A stretch of 64,000 nt of DNA from Pyrus communis. Lineage: Eukaryota > Streptophyta > Magnoliopsida > Rosales > Rosaceae. Positions within the stretch are counted from its first letter, which is position 1, and each line of letters opens with the position of its first letter. The notes beneath the pieces were generated by a model. The model saw only the letters and a program-made list of their open reading frames with translations. It was not told the DNA's origin and made no database searches. A program made the position numbers and the translations under genes. Shown piece after piece: positions 45,107 to 56,892 of this stretch. The stretch covers positions 7,843,751-7,907,750 of the forward strand of contig NC_084810.1 of NCBI RefSeq assembly GCF_963583255.1. Direction: 5' to 3'.

Positions 45107-45975
45107 CCAACTTGAGCTCTTAAATGGTTTTGTATAAAAAAAAAAAATTATATATAGTTGTTGAGCTTGTTCTTCCAGTTTACTTCTTTTTTTTTTTCCT
45201 TTTTTACCAATAAGGGGGATCAAAAAATATATAATACTTGCATTCCCTTTTGGAAAGATGAGTTCATTCTCCTATTGCAAATAATGTATATTGATCGTAC
45301 AACTTTCATAATTGGAACTGTTTAATTTTTTTAGTCTTCATATGAAGATTACCTCTTGAAAAAATTATTTCAATCGGAGATCATTTAGTTATTTAAATGT
45401 ATAGTGTAGGGATCAAGTAATATTCCTAACGAACCGTCCATTTATTGATGTGTATGGATGATTGTTTCCAATTCGAATTATTTTTTGCAGGAGGTAATTT
45501 TTAAATAGGGAACTTTAACGAAAAACTCCCGGTAGTGTTCACTTTAACGAAAAACCACATCAATTATGGTAGGTTCTTATTGATTTCATCACGTGTGAGA
45601 TTTACAAGATACAAGCTAATATAGAGATTCATAGAGGACAAATAACAACTGGGTAACTTGCCACACTCCTCACCACAACCTTCTCCATGAATTAAGCCCT
45701 AGTAACCATTGGGTAAGTCTTTATTTATCCAAATAAAGAACAATTTTGTTTCCATAATTAATTTTTAATTTATAAATTGTGTCTTATAAGATGTGGTTTT
45801 CGAATATGTGGATATTATAATGTTGATGTTTGATTTGCTGCACCTCCAACTAAATAGGAATGTGAGGGAGAAAGATCTTGCACCTCCCACACTTGTTGTG
45901 GCATCCTACGCCAGTTGCTCCTGCGGCGTCTAAGGTGATGTGTCATCGACTCTTTGGTTACTATTTGGGCCCAAA
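45107..45975. other. Gene-free stretch
   Basis: Contains the MITE fragment at 45504-45555 and T-rich runs. From about 45860 the sequence may belong to a larger LTR-like repeat that resumes at 47456. Confidence 0.45.
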
Positions 45976-46129
45976 ATGATTGTAGACATCGAAATTTCAG
46001 TAAAACAAATGTTTACCAATGCATTAAAGTTTTGACGTGTCAAGGCATACATGACATACGCCACGTGTTGTCCAAATTGTACACATGGCGTGTGACTCAA
46101 CAAAATAGGAAGAAATACCCTTGAAGGAT

Positions 46130-46300
46130 TAAACAAGTTTTTCTTCTCATTTTGGGCAATGACAAGACAAGTACATTTCAATCCATTGAGGATCAAAACA
46201 AGTTTTTCTTCTCATGTTGGGCAATGACAAGACAAGCACACTTCAATCCATTACGGATCAAAGCAAGTTTTTCTCATTTGGGTAATGACAAAGCATACAC
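46130..46300. repeat. Three-unit tandem repeat, about 66 bases
   Basis: The words AAGTTTTTCTTCTCAT, TTGGGCAATGACAAGACAAG and CA(C/T)TTCAATCCATTNNGGATCAAA recur three times, the last unit shortened. Lies upstream of the 51 bp repeat in the same LTR. Confidence 0.8.
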
Positions 46301-46302
46301 AT

Positions 46303-46535
46303 TTCAAGTTTAAAATGGTGTTAAGTGGGAAATTAGGCCATAAGTTAGACCACTTCAAGTTTAAAATGGTATTAAGTGGGAAATTAGGCCATAAGTTACA
46401 CCACTTCAATTTCAATATTGCATTAAGTGGGAAATTAGGCCATAAGTTAGACCACTTCAAGTTTAAAATGGTATTAAGTGGGAAATTAGGCCATAAGTTA
46501 CACCACTTCAATTTCAATATTGCATTAAGTGGAAA
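46303..46535. repeat. 51 bp minisatellite with alternating unit types
   Basis: About 4.6 units of 51 bases (for example unit starts at 46305 and 46356). Units carry either AAGTTTAAAATGG or AATTTCAATATTGC, ordered A-A-B-A-B, so the last four form two 102 bp dimers. Because 51 is a multiple of three, both strands show repetitive open frames, which are not genes. Confidence 0.92.
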
Positions 46536-46779
46536 ATTAGGCAATGGTGCTTGGAAAGGAAAAAAATATTTTGTGGTGGTGATTCATTCTCAAAGCCTAT
46601 AAATAGGCTTCTCCATCAAGGTATTAAGCATCAAGGAATTCACAAATACATTTCTCTACTCCAAAATTAGAAGAGAATTCCCCAAATCCTTGAAGCTTTG
46701 AAACTCCAAAGCTTCCAACCATCCAAATTCCCAAGAATTCCGAAGGATCAAGAAAGCTCTCTTCGTTCTTCGTTAAATC

Positions 46780-47310
46780 CTCTTTCAAGATCAAGCCCCG
46801 ACGGCCCTTGAAGAAAGTGTTCATCCGTTCATCCTAAGCATAAGCCCCCAACGGCCCTTTGGATCAACAACCTCAACAAATCCACACATCCAATCGTTCT
46901 TCAAGATTAAGCCCAAAAGCCCTTGAAGATCCGCTCATCCATCAACCTTCAAGATCAAGCCCCAACGACCCTTGAAGAACTTCCACCAACTCAAGATCAA
47001 GCCCCGACGGTCCTTGAAGAAAGTGTTCATTGTTCATCAACTGTTCATCCTAAGATCAAGCCCCAACGGCCCTTTGGATCAACAACCTCAACAAATCCAC
47101 ACATCCAATCGTTCTTCAAGATTAAGCCCAAAAGCCCTTGAAGATCTGCTCATCCATCAACCTTCAAGATCAAGCCCAAAAGCCCTTGAAGAAATCCACA
47201 CGACCATTATTCAAGATCAAGCCCCGACGGCCCTTGAAGAAAATGTTCATCCGTTCATCAACTGTTCATCCTTAGATCAAGCCCCGACGGCCCTTTGGAT
47301 CAACAACTCA
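46780..47310. repeat. Degenerate tandem repeat of AAGATCAAGCCCCGACGGCC
   Basis: The word AAGATCAAGCCC(C/A)(A/G)ACGGCCCTTGAAGA recurs about ten times at irregular spacing, and a longer block of about 215 bases (46845-46950) returns at about 47065-47170. It occupies the transcribed part of the LTR after the TATA box. Frames across it are repetitive artefacts. Confidence 0.85.
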
Positions 47311-47455
47311 TCCACAAACCTACACCCTACGAAGATAGAATCAGAGGACCAAATTAGAGAGAGATCGTAACCCCAAAATCATAAACACAAAAATATTATT
47401 TTGTACACGTTATTCTGGTTTCTTATTTCAAGGAATCTTTCGTGTTCACAATGAT

Positions 47456-49083
47456 ATTTTGGGCCGAGCCTAGGGTTCTTGGTCCAATTAGGAGTATCAA
47501 GAATATTCTGCTATGGGTCGAGCGCAGTAGAGTTTGCTCGAGTCCTATCAGAATGTGATTTTGCCTGGATAAAGATGAAATGGTCGGAGCCCAATACAAG
47601 AGGGACTCTCTAGAGTTTAAAAACTTATGAGTTAGAGGAGATGCCGAACTTCAAGGGATGAATTTGAATGATTAAAGAGCTTGATTCAGAGTCCTATAGA
47701 GGTTAGGATTGGTCGAGACCAAATCGGATTAGGATGAGGAATTTCAGTCCAAGTGAAATTCTAGTTTGGTTATTTGGGATATCGCTACTATAAATAGAGA
47801 GGGGGATGCATCATTCAAAACTTCTCCAATTCAACCCACAACTAAATTTGTGCAAACCTCTTAAACACCTTGATATTTTTATTTTCTTTTTTCTCACCAA
47901 CATATCTTCAGTTTGGATAAACAGCACTGTGAAGGCAACATGCAACATCTTCAGTTTGGATAAACAACATTAGAGCTGTAGAATCAGCCGATCGAGAAGC
48001 ACCTTCAGTTTGGATAAACAACATTGTTTCAAGACCGATTGCTCATCTATCCAAGTCTCGGTCAACAAGGATATCCGAGTCCTTGTTGGAAGAGGTCATC
48101 TCATCATCATTCTCGATGAAGTAAGGTGTTACCAGGCTCGGCACATTGTAAGCCAAGTTTATTTTATGATTGGATATTCGCAAGTACATTTTAGAGTTTG
48201 GCATTCCTACGGCTGAACCGTATTTATAATCAAGTTAGTTGTCTCTTTTAAGTATTTGTGTCCGTACAGTTTGGTACCAATTCAGTGTACTTATATTCTT
48301 ACAAATATAATTACTAAGACCGAACCCGACGCCGATGGTTTGTGAACTTCGAAGAAACTAACAGCCCGCTCCATTTTGAGGCCCAAAACTAGCAGCCTAG
48401 CTGCTGGGTTGCTTCCCAGAACCAGCTCGTGGCCTGCATCCATGATTGGGTTACCTTTGTAGCCACATATGGCTTATTAAACCCCTTAAGGGCCTTGCCC
48501 TGTACACGGCAACTAGCCGACTAATATTGGGCTTTGCTTTTTCGAATCCAAAGCTATTTTTCAGCACGCCTGCTAATATTAACCCGAATGTTATTATTTT
48601 TCTTCTACGATCAAACCTGAATGATTACGATCTATTAAATTAATTAAAGTGACCCGCAGTCCATTAATCTAATAATTAATCTAAAATTATTGGCCTGAAG
48701 CTCACTTTTTGGCAATTAATGATTCAATAAATTATTTGTTTTCTTTAGACCGTTGACTATCTTTCGTAGTCCTGACGCACTCACACTTAGGTTCCCGAAG
48801 TAATCCATAAATCAACTACGCTTAGTTGTATATTGTATTCTGTGTTCTTACAGGTACACCTATATATGAACTAGACGTTCATAACTAAAATCGAACAAGT
48901 AGTTTCGAATTTAGTGCCTTTGAAACCAGAAGTTTTCATTCAAAACATACCACATGAAACTTGTAGCTTTCATGCTTAAATTAAACCAATACATGTTTAT
49001 AGAACCCGAATGTTCTATAATGTATGTCTATGGTTTTCCATATGACTAACCACGTTTTTTTTTGTACCCTCTGTTTTAGGGAC
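47456..49083 (+). other. LTR-like and leader sequence before copia element 2
   Basis: No gene. A CTATAAATAG box at about 47788 is followed by three copies of CTTCAGTTTGGATAAAC (about 47909, 47951 and 48005), typical of the transcribed part of a plant LTR. Further on the sequence looks like the untranslated leader of the copia element, ending CTGTTTTAGGGAC just before the gag ATG. The 5' LTR expected from the 3' LTR at 56668 is not found. Confidence 0.5.
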
Positions 49084-49227
49084 ATGTCGAACTTGAACAA
49101 GTTTGATTTCATCGCTTTAGAAGTATCTAGAAGAAACTACCTAAAGTGGGTTCAAGACGTGACGCTCCATCTTACTGCAAAGAGTCTTCGAGCCACCATC
49201 GAGGAACCTACCAACGACCTAGTCGAC
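49084..49227 (+). mobile_element. Ty1/copia element 2: start of gag
   Basis: From ATG 49084 the frame reads MSNLNKFDFIALEVSRRNYL, WVQDVTLHLTAKSL and is cut after 48 residues by the solo LTR at 49228. It continues at 51631. This is the N-terminus of the UBN2-type Gag found in plant copia elements. Confidence 0.88.
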
Positions 49228-51625
49228 TGATAGGAGCATATTTATGCGCCTTAATTTGCTTGTTTTCTTGCATTTATGTTGCTAGTACTTAGTAATTTTA
49301 GTACTTTAAGCTATTTTCGTGTGTTTGTAGGTCCAAAGGGCTAAAGGAGCAAGAAAGTGCATTTTGGAGTAGTTTGAGGCATTAAATGGATTGCATATGC
49401 TTAAAGCCAAGTAGATGGACGAAATTGAAGACCAAAGGAGGCTACGATTGAATAAAGAGATGAAGAAATGAAAATGAAGAACAAAGAGTTCAAAAATTGG
49501 AAACCAAAGTTTCTATTCTACCATTCTAGGCCACACCATTATTTTTCATTGATTCTCTAGACAACCCTTCATAGTTTCTGACCCTTATCACCCTTTGCCG
49601 CACCATACACTTATCATAACCATAACCATACCTTCCCCCTTGCATTCCAGCCACTCCACTTTCATCACCAACATAATCATAATCATTCAACCAACCTAGC
49701 CGTGCATTCCATGTTCATTCCAGCCATTCCACACACCTTTCCAACCTAATCCACATGCATTCATCATCATAACCTAGCTGTCATTCCACTTCTCTGCCGT
49801 GCATTATTCCCCCTTCATACAAGCCACTCCACATGCATTTCCAACCCACATGCACCCTTTAATCATTCAACCATGCAGCCACATATTCATTCTACCTTGC
49901 CGTGCATTTCATACCCTTTCCAGCATTCCATTTCATTATTGCAGCCACCATTCACTCTTTAATCCACATGCATTCATCATCATTCACCCTAGCTTTAATT
50001 CACATGCTTTCACATTCATTTCCAGCACCAAACATCCCTTTGCCGTGCATAACCATTCAATTCCAGCACCTCCACACACTTTGCTGCAGCTTTCCAGGTT
50101 GTCCATTTCATCATTGCAGCCACATATTCACCCACATGCACTCCCATCCCATTTCCAACTTTCCACCAACCTCCTAGTTGTCATATTCCTTCTTTTAATC
50201 ATTCATCCACCTATAAATAAACATCCATTGCAGCCACAAGGGGGGATTCATTCATTCAGCCATTCACACCAAAAACAACCCTTGAGCCGTGCAAATCCAT
50301 CCATTCCAGCACCAATTCCAGCAACAATCCCATCCTTGCCGTGCCTTCATTCCACATTCCAGAATATATACAAACCTTCCTTCACCATTACACTACCCTA
50401 CCATCACACATCCATTCCTCCGTACACCTAAAGCCCAAAACCTATCCTTAGACCTTGTGCAGCAACAAAGAGGAAGAGAAGAGGGCCTAAACGTTCATAC
50501 AATTCAAGTTTGAGTTGTTGGAATGTTTAGGTGTTTCTTTTCCTTTGAATTCAATGTTTAATTTCAATTCTCTTTGTTTTGTACGTATGAGGAACTAAAA
50601 CCCCCCTTGGCTAGGGGGGATTCGAAATACATGTTTATGCTTGCGATATGATTTGATTACTTCTAATTGCGTTTCATAAGTTGTGAATTCAATTTACTTA
50701 TCTATGTGAATTACATTGATTTGTGTGTGTTGGTTGAGAGTGCACGCTTAATTAGCATGCATAAATTGGATGCTAGGATATAAGGAAATTTCACCTAATC
50801 GTTATGGAATTATATTCACAAGTAGTAAAAGTTGATGATCTCAATTGCGTTAAGTAAATTCTTGGCATAAGTTTCATGCAATTCATAGTAACGAGTGCTT
50901 CGTCAATGCTTATGGTTTTCAAAGAACTTAATGATTCTTGCTTGTATCTCTATTATGCAATTCATATAGGGAACTTGTGGAGAATGTTTTGGGTTGTCGT
51001 ATGCAATCATCCAATTCAATAACGTTAGGAAAATCTAAGGGTTAATTAGTGCAATTCACGGTTAATTTGGGGCGTTGAGAATTCATGGTTTATTGAAAAG
51101 CAATTGGAAATCGTTTTATATGCAAGTATAACATGTGTGGAGATGAACCCCTTAGCTAGCTTCCCATCCATTCAATTCCATCAAATTCATATTTACATTC
51201 TGTTTTAAATTGCAATCTGTGCATTTAGTTTAATTTCGTCCAAAACTCAATCCCCCTTTACTTTATTGTCCAATTTAGTTAGAAAGTGTCTTAGTTTGTG
51301 TTTATAAGAGTTTTGATTCAATTTGTTACACAAATTCATCCAAATTCACCAAAGTGCTCAAAACTGCCCAGAAAGGGTTTTTAAGGCAGTTTTGAGTGTT
51401 TTGGGTGCTGTTTGAGTCTTTTGGTTTGTTTTAGTGTTTTAAGTGTTTTGTTTTGCATTCTTTAAGTCTAGTTTAGTGTTTTAAACTTTATTTTACGTTT
51501 TTGAGTCAGTTTCCAAGTGATTTTGCAATCCCTCCTAATCCCCAGTTAAGAACGATCCCTACTTACATATTTACTACAATTGATAAAAAGAGGGTTTAAT
51601 TTGTGTGCGTATAATTCTCGCATCA
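49228..51625. mobile_element. Solo LTR, 2398 bp, inserted in copia gag
   Basis: Begins TGATAGGAGC and ends TCTCGCATCA, with perfect 5 bp repeats TCGAC at 49223-49227 and 51626-51630 that split the gag frame. In plant Athila/Tat gypsy elements an LTR ending TCGCATCA is commonly followed by an Asp-tRNA primer site. None follows here, so it is a solo LTR. The first third is rich in CCATTCCA, CACATGCATTC and CAGCCA words (49560-50420), which create a long low-complexity frame that is not a gene. A CTATAAATAAA box lies near 50211. Confidence 0.92.
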
Positions 51626-51630
51626 TCGAC

Positions 51631-54600
51631 GAAGCGTAGAAAGTTACTGCTATGATCTTTCTGAAGACACATCCATGATGCACTGTAGACTGAGTACCTC
51701 GTTGAGAAGGACCTATGCACCCTCTAGATTAGTTTGGCCGATCGCTTCAATGACCAGAAAAACATTTACTTGCCTAAAGCAAGACACGACTGGCAGCGTT
51801 TACGCTTCCAAGACTTTAAGTCTATGAATGAATACAACTATGAAGTTTGTAGAATCTGATCACTGCTTAAGTTCTATGAAGAGGACTTAACCGAAGATGA
51901 CCTCATGGAGAAGACCTATTTGACTTTCAATGCCACCAATATTATCCTGTAACTACAATATAAAGCATAGAAGTTCACCAAATTTTCGAATTTGATCTCT
52001 ATTTTGCTTCTCGTTGAAAAGAAGAACCATCTTTCGATGAAGAGTTATCAAGCTCGACTTACTGGCTCGAACGCTCCTCCTGAAGCGCATGTGACTAATT
52101 CTAGTAGCCACAATCGACAGAAACCCTGTCATAGGTTTGGAAATGGTAGCAGGCCCCACCACAAGCCCAAGGTCAACAGAGTAAAAGCTCACCCAAGGGA
52201 GGAAATTTGACCTAGAAGCGCCAACCCCTTGCCTCTAAGGCTCTAAACTACAAGAACAAGGGAAAAGCTCCCGTTTAATCGGCTTCCACTGAACTGGACA
52301 TGTGTTACCACTGTGGATTAAAGGATCATTAGTCAGACGTATGCCGAGCTACCCCTGAGGCTATTGCCAAGTATCATTCCTATCGTGAGACTAACTTTGT
52401 ACATGTGGAACATCCTAAAGATGCTACTACAACTATGGAGGTTTCAGATTTTCAGGAGGTATCTGGTCCCATGGAAGAATAAAGTTTTACTTTTCTAGGA
52501 CATGTTAGGGTGTTTTACACCCCTAGTGGTTGAACCCCTTATTTTTCTAAGTTTATGGTTTAAATTTTTGGACAATTTTTCCAAGTCTTTGGAATTATTT
52601 GTTTGGTTTTTGGTTTGTTTTGAAATATGGATAATTATTTTTATGGATATTATTTCTTGATTGATTAATTGAATGAATGGAATTATATTTATGCATGTGA
52701 CCGATTTAATTAATTTATTTCTAGGTATGACTAGTCGAGAAGTTAGTTGTTTGGGTGATAGTGCTACCACACGCACCATCTTGTGTGAGCAACACTATTT
52801 TACTAACTTCATCCTAAAAATGCACCTCTTACAACCCTCTCTCAGGCCTATCCAACTTGATCAAAAGATATAGAATGGTCTGTATAATGTTGTCTATTGG
52901 TACTAAATTAAGCATTAAAGATGCCCTCTATTCTCCATGTTCCAAAAGAACGTTGCTGAGCTTTAGAGATATTTGAAATAATCAATATCATGTTGAAACC
53001 ACTAAAGAGAATGGTTTTGAATTTCTTTGTATCACTTCTTACGAATATGGCTAGAAACGTATTCACAAAAAGCTGGAACTTCTCCAGAGTGGGTTGTACA
53101 TAATAACCATTCGATTCGTTGACGCCCACAAGTGGTCGGCCCTATGCCTAGGTTCCAGAGCACTCTCCTGCTTTGGCATGATTAAATAGAACATTTCAGA
53201 CGAGATATGATGCGTCGTATCGTCAAAGTATCACACGGGCATCACCTAAAATCTCATCCCGACCATCTACCATGCAAAGCATGCTTCTTGGGGAAGTTGA
53301 ATATTCAACCCTTAAGTACAAAGATTATTCACGACTTCCCTAAGTTTACGAACCATTTAGATACTTCATGGTGTTGGTTGATGTATCAACGCTTTGGTCA
53401 CATGTATGCTTATTGTCCACACACAATGCTGCAGTTGCGAAACTCCTAGCTCAAATCATTAAGCTTAGGGCTCACCATCCTGATTATCTGATTAAGTCAA
53501 TTCGACTGGATAATGTTGGAGAGTTTACGTCGCAGACTTTTGACGATTATTGCACGTTTATTGGGATTGAAATTGAACATCTTGTACATATACCCCATGT
53601 TCACACCCAAAATGGCCTGGTAGAAGCTTTCATAAAGCGCATTCAAACAATAGCTCGGACGTTGGTTATGTGAACCGAATTATCAATATCTACTGGGGCC
53701 ATGCAATATTGTATGCAGCTATGTTGGTCAGCCTAAGGCCTACTGCTACCCAACCTCATTCACTGTTACAGTTGGTTACTAGATACGAGCTTAACGTCTC
53801 GTATTTACGTGTGTTTGGATGCGCAGTCTATGTGCCAATGGCACCGCCACTATGTACCAAGATGGGTCCTCAAAGAAGAATGGGAATCTATGTTGGTTAT
53901 GATTCACCATCAATTATTTGCTACTTAGAGCCCTTGACAAGAAATCTCTTTATCGCACGCTTTGCAGATTGTCACTTTGATGAGACAGGCTTCCCGTCGT
54001 TAAGGGTAGATAAGAAAATTAACGTACCTGTAGAACGCCGTGAATTGTTGTAGATTACTCTCGTCGCATTGCCCAATCTGAAGCTGAAGTGCGTTGTATT
54101 CTAAATCTTCAGAGTTTTGTTCAAAGCATGTTAAATTCTTTTACTGATTTATCTAAGGTGATGAGATCACATATACCTACTGCAAACGCACCTGCAAGGA
54201 TTGACATACTTAATGTATGTCGTAACACCACCTTGGAAGGCCAGACTGTCCTTGAAGGTGGGGTGGCCACACCTCTCTCGCAGTCCAATGCACTGACGGC
54301 TAGCCAATCATCTGTTCCTACCCTGAAGCATGGCAAAACCCTTGGTTCAAAGGATTCACAACCTCGGAAGAAGAAAATGACACAAACTAGTGACTCTAGT
54401 TTGAATCCAACCACCGTTTACTCATATGTTCCATCACATGAGATTATTCTAGATTACGGTGATGTCTTAGATAAGACAAATTGGCCTCCCAAGAATCATG
54501 AGATTTCGGTCCATTACACAGTATTGGATGAGATTTGGAATCGGAATGAGATGATTTTCGATGATGCATTCGCGTATACAGTTGTTACTAACATTATGCT

Positions 54601-56667
54601 TAGTGATGACATTGAACCACATTCCATTGATGAATATCGACGTAGAACTGATTGGTTAAACTGAAAATAAGCAATCCAGGTCGAACTCGATTCGTTTGCG
54701 AAACACAAGGTGTTTGGGCCTATAGCTTCTACTCCACCATATGTGAAGCCCGTGAACCACAAGTGGGTTTTTGTGAGAAAGCGTAATGAGAAGAATGAAA
54801 TAGTGTGATACAAAGCATGCCTTGTAGCGCAAGGCTTCTCTCAACACCCTGGGATTGATTACGAGTAGACTTATTCCACATAATGGACGTCATAACGTTC
54901 TGTTACCTTATCAGTTTGGTAGTTTCTGAAAAATTGAATATGAAGTTTATGGACGTGGTAACCGCGTATCTCTATTGGGATCTATATACGGAAATCTACA
55001 TGAAAGTTCCAGAAGGACTTCCATTGACTGGTTCAAATAGTTCTAAACCACGGAAGACCTTCTTAATTAGATTGAGGAAATTACTCTACAGATTGAAATA
55101 ATCTAGGCGGATGTGGTATAACCGTATGAGTGAATATTTGACAAGTCAGGGTTATATGATCAACGAACTATGTCCATATGTGTTCATCAAAAATGCATAT
55201 TCCAGATTTGCGATCGTTGCAGTTTATGTCAATGACGTTAACCTCATCATAACTCCAGTAGAGCTTGAGGAAATTACCGTTCACTTGAAATCGAAATTTG
55301 AGATGAAGGATCTTAGGAAAACTCGATATTTTATTGTCCTGGAGATTGGGCATTGTTCGTATGGAATCCTAGTACATCAATCAAACTGCACCCAAAAGGT
55401 GTTGCGATGTTTTATTGAGGATAAAGCTAAGCCTTCGAATAGTCTTCTGGTCGTTTGGACTCTAGATGCGAAACAAGATCCCTTCGTCCCAAGGAGGATG
55501 AGGAAGAGATTTTGGAGCCTGAAGTTCCATACCTAAGTGCAATTGGGGTTTTATTGTACTTGGCTCAATGTACCAGACCCGACATCTCTTTTGCTGTTAA
55601 TCTTTTGGCTAGATATAGCAACGCGCCTACACACAGACACTAAAATGGTGTCAAAGATATTTTTCGCTACCTCAAAGGTACGACGAATTTAGGCTTGTTC
55701 CACACCCATAAACCTCGAGATGAGCCGTTGCCCCCATTGGTCCTCAGATTGATTCCCACCTCATTGGTTAAGCATTTGTTAGTTATCTGTCTGACCCACA
55801 TAGGGCACGTTCTCAAACGGGTTATGTCTTTACTATTAAAGACACCGCTATATCTTGGAGGTCTACCAAGCAAACCCTAGTTGTGACTTTTTTGAACCAT
55901 GCTGAGATTTTCACCTTACATGAAGCCTTACATGAGTGCTTTTGGTTGAGAGCAGTTATGAAACATATTTGAAACACTAGTGGTCTTACTTCTGTCGTTG
56001 ACCTTCTTACGATGATCTTTGAAGACAATGCAACATGTATCGAGTAGTTAAAGAAGGGATACATCAAGAGAGACAACACCAAGCATATAGCGCTGAAGTT
56101 CTTTTACTCTCACCAGCAATAACAGCATCAGAACATTGAAGTCAAGCAAATTTGTTCCCAAGACAACTTGGCTGATCTCTTCACCAAGTCATTGCCCAAG
56201 TCTACTTTTTAGAAGCTTATCCAAGGAATCAGTATGCGTAAATTATCTGAGTTGAATTGCTTGTAGTTCTCTTATTTGGAAGTTATGTCTAACTCACTTA
56301 ATCTTAATGTACTATTTTTCCTACGATTAGGAGCATTTTTCCCAATAGGTTTTTGCTACCTAACAAGGTTTTGATGAGGCGCCCATTCTGGGATGATCAT
56401 ACTCCATTTAGTTCACTATTTTCGTCTCGTTTGATGTTTGTTTTGAACATTATGCATACTTCTCACTTTTCTCCTTAGTCTGTTTGTTTTTACCTACCTT
56501 AGGTTTTACCATAGTGAGGTTTTGTGAGTTTTATTACCAATGCATACTTTCTTTAAATTTGAGACTCGCATTCGCCCGTTGTGCTAATGACTTCATCAAC
56601 TGTGCTACCTCAACTGTTGAAGACCTGATGCGAATTTTTGGTTGAGTATTTACACACTCAATGGGAG
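51631..56667 (+). mobile_element. Ty1/copia element 2: rest of gag and pol, decayed
   Basis: Gag resumes after the solo LTR and carries a CCHC zinc knuckle (52303-52344, C-x2-C-x4-H-x4-C) with a stop inside it. Then protease (about 52736-52800, GDSATT where D-S/T-G is usual), GAG-pre-integrase (53200-53300, CKACFLGKL), integrase (53368-53673, VLVDVS, RLDNVGEF, GLVEAF), reverse transcriptase (54700-55340, CLVAQGFSQ, MDVVTAYLY, RMWYNR) and RNase H (55480-56200, [29 protein letters not shown]). Many stops and frame changes are present. The polymerase motif reads YVND (55225-55236), not YVDD. It ends in a purine-rich ATGGGAG at 56661-56667. This family differs from copia element 1. Confidence 0.92.
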
Positions 56668-56892
56668 TGTTGTAGTCCTATTAGATTAGGAATGTGATTG
56701 TGTAAATCCTAGTGTATCGAGGATATATTGGAATATTCCCTTTAGTAGATATTATACTATTAAAGTTGTAATCCTATTAGGGTAAGGATTTAACCTATCC
56801 TACTACTATAAATAAAGTTACAATGGGGTGATACAACACACACCTCAAAATTACATCTATTTCTGTTGTCGCCGGCCCTCTCCCTCTTTAGT
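56668..56892 (+). mobile_element. 3' LTR of copia element 2 (cut by another LTR)
   Basis: Begins TGTTGTAGTCC right after the polypurine tract. CTATAAATAAAG near 56808 is its TATA-like box. At 56893 the sequence passes into the minus-strand LTR, so the end of this LTR is missing or lies beyond 58560, where I cannot recognise it. Confidence 0.8.

Larger units (their letters stand above)
45981..47450 (+). mobile_element. Solo LTR, 1470 bp, with perfect target duplication
   Basis: Starts TGTAGACATCG and ends CGTGTTCACA, with perfect 5 bp repeats ATGAT at 45976-45980 and 47451-47455. A CTATAAATAGG box lies near 46600. There is no primer site or second LTR, so it is a solo LTR formed by recombination. 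Size and ends fit a Ty3/gypsy LTR (probably the Tat/Ogre group). It contains three tandem-repeat fields, listed separately. Confidence 0.9.

Noticed and set aside
46251..46602. Repetitive protein with 17-residue repeats on either strand
   Set aside because: Frames stay open only because the 51 bp repeat is a multiple of three. The repeat lies within a solo LTR.
46923..47370. Frames of 72 and 132 residues rich in K, P and S
   Set aside because: They are translations of the degenerate CAAGCCCCGACGGCC repeat in the LTR.
49799..50431. 210-residue His/Pro/Ser-rich frame
   Set aside because: Low-complexity CCATTCCA and CACATGCA sequence inside the solo LTR at 49228-51625. The composition alone keeps the frame open.
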